A stretch of 64,000 nucleotides of DNA, from the NCBI GenBank assembly GCA_900473795.1, contig UCMT01000035.1:1-64000 (forward strand). Direction: 5' to 3'. Under the pieces are notes generated by a model. That model ran no database searches. It was not told where the DNA came from and saw only the letters and a program-made list of their open reading frames with translations. A program made the position numbers and the translations under genes. Source of the stretch: Hyphomicrobiales bacterium (GTDB lineage: Bacteria; Pseudomonadota; Alphaproteobacteria; Rhizobiales; Rhizobiaceae). Numbering within the stretch: position 1 is the stretch's first letter; the number at the start of each line of letters is the position of its first letter. Below are positions 60,406 to 64,000 of the stretch, piece after piece.

Positions 60406-62307
60406 ATGACTGAGATCATCACCGTTGCATTGAACAAGCTGGACGTGGACCCGAAGAACGTCCGTAAGACCTATAGCGCCGAGGGCATCAAAGAACTGGC
60501 CGCGACCATTCGAGCCGACGGGTACAGGCTGTTACAGAACCTCATCGTCAGGAGGGGCGACAAGAAAGGCCGGTATTTTGTGACGGCTGGCGGCCGCCGA
60601 CGCGCTGCACTCCTTCTTCTTGCCGACGCAGGCGAGATCGCGAAGGACTTCCCGGTTGAGTGCAAGCAGCGTGAAGCCGAGGACGCCACGGCGATCAGCT
60701 TGACTGAAAATCTGCATGAGGCCATGCACCCGGCCGACCAGTTTGAGGCATTCAACGTCCTTGCCTGTGAGGGCAAGGCAGTCCCTGACATCGCAGCGCG
60801 CTTCGGCACGACGGAGACTGTTGTGCGCAAGCGGCTTGCGCTGGCCCGCGTTTCGCCGGTCCTGTTGCAGCAATTCCGCGACGAGGACATGAGCTTTGCC
60901 CAGCTATCGGCCTTTACCGTCAGTGAGGATCACGAAAGGCAGGTGACGGTTTGGACCTCCCTCCCCTCCTGGAACCGCGATCCCCATTCGATCCGGCGGG
61001 CGCTCACCGAGGCAATGATTCCAGCGACGGACAAGCGCGTGCAGTTCATCGGCGGACTGGCGGCTTACGAGGAAGCGGGTGGATCGGTTAAGCGCGACCT
61101 CTTTGACGACCGCAACGCCGGTTACGCGATGGACGCCGCTTTGATCGAGAAACTGGTGGCGGAAAAGCTCGAGGCGATCGCCGCGACAGTTCGCGCCGAA
61201 GGCTGGAAATGGGTCGAGTGCTCCGCTACGGCTCCTGTCGAGTTTCATTCCATGAGGCGATACTACCCGGAAATCGTTCCATTATCGGAGGAGGATCAGG
61301 CCGCACTTGACGGCGCACAGGCCGAATATGATGAGCTTGCCGAACTAATCGAAAGCGGCATCGCCGACGACGAGGCAGAGGTGAAGTTGGCCGATGTCGA
61401 AAAGCGGATCAAGGCCCTCGATAGCCGCATAGAAAGCTATAGCTCCGAGGCGTTGTCGCTGGCGGGAGCCTTCGTCTTCCTCGACTATTACGGGCGGCTT
61501 GCTATCGAGCGCGGCTTTGTAAAGCCGGAGGAAGTCGGCGAGGCGGAAGATGGGGTCGAAGGTACCGAGAATATTCCGAGCGCCAGCGGCGAGGAAAATC
61601 CGCGCGTGCCAACCATGAGCCATTCCGCTGCACTGCTCGAGGACCTGACGGCTCATAAGACCGCCGCCCTGCGTATCGAATTGGCGAACAATCCGGACGT
61701 GGCACTTGCTGCCGTTGTTCATGCGATGCTGTTGCGCGTGGTGTACCCATACAATTCGGAACAGAGCGCCCTACAATTATCGCTCACGCATGAACGCTTG
61801 GAGCCGTCGATGAAGGATGCCGAAAGCTGCAAGGGGCTTTCTGCCTTCAATGACCTTGCGGAGAACTACGGTCATCACCTGCCGGGAGACCCTGCCGATC
61901 TCTTCGATTGGCTGATGGAACAGCCGCAAGGCATGGTCCTTTCGCTTCTGGCTTTCGGCGCGGCGCACTCAGTCAATGCGGTGGAAAAGAAGTTCACCGA
62001 GCGGAAACGAGTCGAGCAAGCGAACCAGCTTGGCCGAGCGCTCAAGGTGACTATGCCCGATTGGTTCGAGACGACCGGCGACAGCTATTTCAAACACGTC
62101 AACCGGACCACCATTGAACTGGCCGTCGCCGAAGCGAGAGGTAGCGAGGCCGAATTGTCGGTGAGAGCCGCAGCCAGGAAGTCGGAAGCCGTGATGATCT
62201 CCGATCGCCTTATTGCCGGAAGCGGCTGGCTACCGGTGCCCGTTCGCATCGCCCCAGCTGTGGCTGAACAGGAGGTTGAAGCCGAGAGCATCGCTCAAGA
62301 TGCTTAG
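60406..62307 (+). CDS. Large ParB/Srx-domain plasmid protein
   Basis: A 633-residue protein whose first ~200 residues form a ParB-N/sulfiredoxin-like domain and a helix-turn-helix: NKLDVDPKNVRKTYSAEGIK, VTAGGRRRAALLLLADA (the usual GERR box is GGRR), SLTENLHEAMHPADQFEAF and ARFGTTETVVRKRLALARVS. The remaining 400 residues are an extended C-terminal part with acidic and helical stretches. Twice the length of typical ParB/RepB. Proteins of this build are common on rhizobial conjugative plasmids, alone or near transfer genes, and may act in partition, regulation or nucleic-acid processing. No parA/repA partner precedes it here. Confidence 0.83.
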   Translation: MTEIITVALNKLDVDPKNVRKTYSAEGIKELAATIRADGYRLLQNLIVRRGDKKGRYFVTAGGRRRAALLLLADAGEIAKDFPVECKQREAEDATAISLTENLHEAMHPADQFEAFNVLACEGKAVPDIAARFGTTETVVRKRLALARVSPVLLQQFRDEDMSFAQLSAFTVSEDHERQVTVWTSLPSWNRDPHSIRRALTEAMIPATDKRVQFIGGLAAYEEAGGSVKRDLFDDRNAGYAMDAALIEKLVAEKLEAIAATVRAEGWKWVECSATAPVEFHSMRRYYPEIVPLSEEDQAALDGAQAEYDELAELIESGIADDEAEVKLADVEKRIKALDSRIESYSSEALSLAGAFVFLDYYGRLAIERGFVKPEEVGEAEDGVEGTENIPSASGEENPRVPTMSHSAALLEDLTAHKTAALRIELANNPDVALAAVVHAMLLRVVYPYNSEQSALQLSLTHERLEPSMKDAESCKGLSAFNDLAENYGHHLPGDPADLFDWLMEQPQGMVLSLLAFGAAHSVNAVEKKFTERKRVEQANQLGRALKVTMPDWFETTGDSYFKHVNRTTIELAVAEARGSEAELSVRAAARKSEAVMISDRLIAGSGWLPVPVRIAPAVAEQEVEAESIAQDA

Positions 62308-62338
62308 TTCCCCCTAGCGGCTGAGTAACATCAGTCGC

Positions 62339-62373
62339 GGGCCGGTCACGATTCCCTCCCGCGTGATCGGCCC
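62339..62373 (+). terminator. Hairpin after the ParB/Srx gene
   Basis: GGGCCGGTCACG pairs with CGTGATCGGCCC (11 of 12) around an 11-base loop, 31 bp past the stop codon. No U-tract follows, so termination is probable but not certain. Confidence 0.45.
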
Positions 62374-62720
62374 TCCCGGATCCCTAACAATTGGCCAGCA
62401 TTGACTGGCCTATTGTCATGTTGAGGGGAGCCCAAGCCCCTCCCCTCAATCACCCCTTCCCACCCGCGTTCTTTATTGAGTTCGTGGCATGTACTGAGCC
62501 AAATTGGTTTCGATCATCAGTTGAGACGGCATGTTGAATTCTGCAACATGTCAGAAAAGCGTTTGAAAACAAGCAGATGTAAGCTGCACACGCGTCCGAC
62601 GACTTTTGCGTGTAGCACGTTGTTGCGCCATTATGGCTTGTGGAGTTATGTTTCCCAAATCAGCGGAATCACGTCTGATTCCGACTTTCGCATTCCAACT
62701 ACGGAGAAGACCCACCGACC
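62374..62720. other. Non-coding stretch before the ctRNA locus
   Basis: About 350 bp without a credible gene; short frames lack ribosome sites. Together with the next 150 bp it is the repC control region. Confidence 0.35.
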
Positions 62721-62721
62721 A

Positions 62722-62780
62722 GAAAAGAAAAACCGCTCCCGAACAAGTCCGGAAGCGGTCTGCGAGTCGATAAATTAAGC
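62722..62780 (-). ncRNA. Probable counter-transcribed RNA controlling repC
   Basis: On the minus strand a hairpin (ACCGCTTCCG, loop GACTTGTT, CGGGAGCGGT; one G-U pair) at 62759-62732 is followed directly by TTTTTCTTTTCT, a complete intrinsic terminator. About 30-60 bp upstream lies TTGACA at 62816-62811 with a weak -10 (AGAAAT) at 18-bp spacing, giving an RNA of about 60 nt. Small antisense RNAs of this size and position, upstream of repC and ending in such a hairpin, are the main incompatibility factor of repABC-type plasmids. The exact 5' end is inferred. Confidence 0.65.
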
Positions 62781-62800
62781 CAGATCATTTCTCGCAGACC
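62757..62800 (+). promoter_or_regulatory. repC leader stem-loop
   Basis: GGTCTGCGAG at 62757-62766 and its exact complement CTCGCAGACC at 62791-62800 can pair in the repC mRNA leader. The left arm overlaps the ctRNA terminator arm, so the leader can form alternative structures depending on whether the ctRNA binds, as expected for antisense-controlled attenuation of repC. Confidence 0.55.
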
Positions 62801-62878
62801 CCCCCTTCCCTGTCAATAAGAAACACACCTTTTCGGTGAACGGCGAAGCTTTGCCTGGTCCCAAGAGGAGACGAGGAA

Positions 62879-64000
62879 ATGGGGCAGACCCATACGCATC
62901 AGCGGCCAATCGGTCGCCGGATAACGCCTCAGCGTGTCCAATACCGGCGACTGGCTCAGTCGGCCGAAATCGGAACTGTGACACGCGCTCAATTGGCCGT
63001 GCTTGCTCAAAGCCTGACATGCACAGGGCTGATCAATGGGACCGAAAGCCACTTGTTGGTGGCCCTGATCAATACGGTCCCGGCCGATGGATTCGACAAG
63101 TCAGGCCGTCCGATCGTGTTCAAGTCGAACCGGCAACTGGCCTTTGAGATAGGCCGGTCGGTCGGTCGCGCCAGCCGTATGCTGTCGAGCCTGTTCGACG
63201 CTGGCCTGATCACCATGCAGGATAGCGGCAACTACAAGCGCTATCCGATCCGCAACAGCCACGGCGAGATCATGGACGGTTGCGGGATCGATCTTCGGAT
63301 CCTGATCGCCCGCTATGCCGAGCTCGACCAGCTTGTGCGGCAGGTTCGCACCGAGAAGAAAGCCGCCGACGCCGCATCGCGGCGCTATCGCGGAGCGCTA
63401 CGCAGTGCTCTGCATGCCCTCACGACCGCCGCAAATCTGTCAGAGGACGTTTCGCGGCGCATCACGGCACGCATTGATCGTGTCACCAATTTTGTGGGTG
63501 CCGCCGCCAGGGCAACGAGCCGGATATTACGCCGAGCAACGGGCCTTCTGGAGTGGCTTGTGGAGCGGTTGATGCAACTCACACGACGGGCAGAGAAACC
63601 CACAGAAACTGAAAATATGACATGCCCGTGTGTCGAAAACGACATGCATAAACAGAATACAAGCCCCTATCCTTTTGAAGACGGTAACAGAGAACGGCGT
63701 TCGGCGAACGCCGAACCACTCGATTCGCTTGGGGCTGGCCCCGCCAGCAAAGGGGCTTTTGAAGAAAGCCTGAGGCGACGCCGGAGCGAAATCAACCAGC
63801 CACGGCGCTTGCCGCAGCCAATGGTGGCATTGCAAGACGTGATTAGGGCGCTACCGGCCCTGAAGACCTACGGTTTTGCGCTCAACAGTTGGGCCGATCT
63901 GGCCCGGCATGTCCCGCTGATGTGCCAGTTTGCCGGCATCTCCGAGGATGCCCGCCGTCGCGCCGTCGAGCAGATGGGCGAGCAGCAAGCCGCCGTCGCG
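62879..64000 (+). CDS. repC: Plasmid replication initiator RepC (C-terminus beyond window)
   Basis: An open frame of 374 codons running off the right edge; RepC proteins are about 400 residues, so almost all is present. The start MGQTHTHQRPIGRRITPQRV follows AGAGGAGACGAGG. Residues 60-130 form the winged-helix DNA-binding part: FKSNRQLAFEIGRSVGRASRM and LFDAGLITMQDSGNYKRYPI. A helical middle is followed by the linker ENDMHKQNTSPYPFEDG and the C-terminal domain from VALQDVIRALPALKTYG. RepC alone initiates replication in alphaproteobacterial repABC and repC plasmids. No repA or repB lies directly upstream, so this is a repC-only or rearranged replicon. Confidence 0.82.
   Translation, partial: MGQTHTHQRPIGRRITPQRVQYRRLAQSAEIGTVTRAQLAVLAQSLTCTGLINGTESHLLVALINTVPADGFDKSGRPIVFKSNRQLAFEIGRSVGRASRMLSSLFDAGLITMQDSGNYKRYPIRNSHGEIMDGCGIDLRILIARYAELDQLVRQVRTEKKAADAASRRYRGALRSALHALTTAANLSEDVSRRITARIDRVTNFVGAAARATSRILRRATGLLEWLVERLMQLTRRAEKPTETENMTCPCVENDMHKQNTSPYPFEDGNRERRSANAEPLDSLGAGPASKGAFEESLRRRRSEINQPRRLPQPMVALQDVIRALPALKTYGFALNSWADLARHVPLMCQFAGISEDARRRAVEQMGEQQAAVA
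63598..63690. other. A/T-rich stretch inside repC, candidate origin of replication
   Basis: In repC plasmids the origin lies within repC in an A/T-rich part of the coding sequence. Here the stretch encoding ETENMTCPCVENDMHKQNTS is clearly richer in A/T than the flanking GC-rich repC sequence and is the best local match. Inference from family knowledge. Confidence 0.35.

Noticed and set aside
1-64000. CRISPR arrays, tRNA genes, rRNA genes
   Set aside because: No regularly spaced repeats, cloverleaf-like sequence or rRNA segments were noticed on reading; a tRNA scan would settle the tRNA question.

Overview
The window looks like part of a large accessory plasmid of a Rhizobium/Sinorhizobium/Agrobacterium-type alphaproteobacterium. 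This rests on protein families: a RepC-type replication initiator preceded by a probable counter-transcribed RNA, a plasmid ParB/Srx protein, a SyrB-like relic, rhizobial-style LigD pieces, and many ABC uptake and catabolic operons typical of rhizobial plasmids. No rRNA, tRNA or CRISPR array was seen.

Layout. (1) 1-13.8 kb, sugar module. A leftward run encodes a ribose-type ABC importer (binding protein, double ATPase, two permeases), a tagatose/psicose-3-epimerase-like enzyme, and then RbsD, RbsK and the start of a MalF-type permease gene. Facing it is a rightward operon with tightly overlapping genes: a fused alpha-beta thiamine-dependent E1, a free lipoyl domain, an alpha/beta hydrolase and a PfkB kinase, followed by a SorC-type regulator. 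The E1/lipoyl/hydrolase set resembles acetoin dehydrogenase with its E2 split in two. It is the best candidate for an undescribed pathway. (2) 14-19.6 kb: a broken MFS gene, a TetR regulator, a cyclase-family hydrolase, an SDR and an XdhC-like protein, with three related operator-like sites. (3) 19.9-26 kb: LacI plus a HisD/HpsN-like dehydrogenase, an IS110 relic, a pntA relic, a YbhB-like protein and an AraC regulator. (4) 26.4-37.7 kb: a molybdenum-hydroxylase catabolic operon (CoxG, hydrolase, CoxM/S/L-like subunits) with its own Liv-type ABC importer and a convergent LysR gene. (5) 38-44 kb: IS3 relics, a DUF3095 cyclase-like protein, and a two-component system divergent from a periplasmic protein, a cytochrome b561 and a Tat-exported molybdopterin oxidoreductase. 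(6) 44-51.3 kb: a decayed zone (syrB-like, transposase and old-yellow-enzyme relics), then a leftward homoserine/aspartate gene set (homoserine dehydrogenase, aldehyde dehydrogenase, DapA, broken AspA, a catalytically dead homoserine-kinase-like protein) next to an Lrp regulator. (7) 51.4-57.1 kb: a nested insertion in which ligD is split by an IS110/IS1111-type element that is itself split by a recombinase-in-trio (RIT) element with 39-bp terminal inverted repeats. (8) 57.2-64 kb, plasmid backbone: XRE and HTH proteins, two tiny overlapping genes, a ParB/Srx protein, a ctRNA locus and repC running off the right edge.

The region combines intact catabolic operons with many broken genes (MFS, pntA, syrB-like, OYE, aspA, ligD, XRE, several IS copies), which suggests repeated acquisition and ongoing decay.
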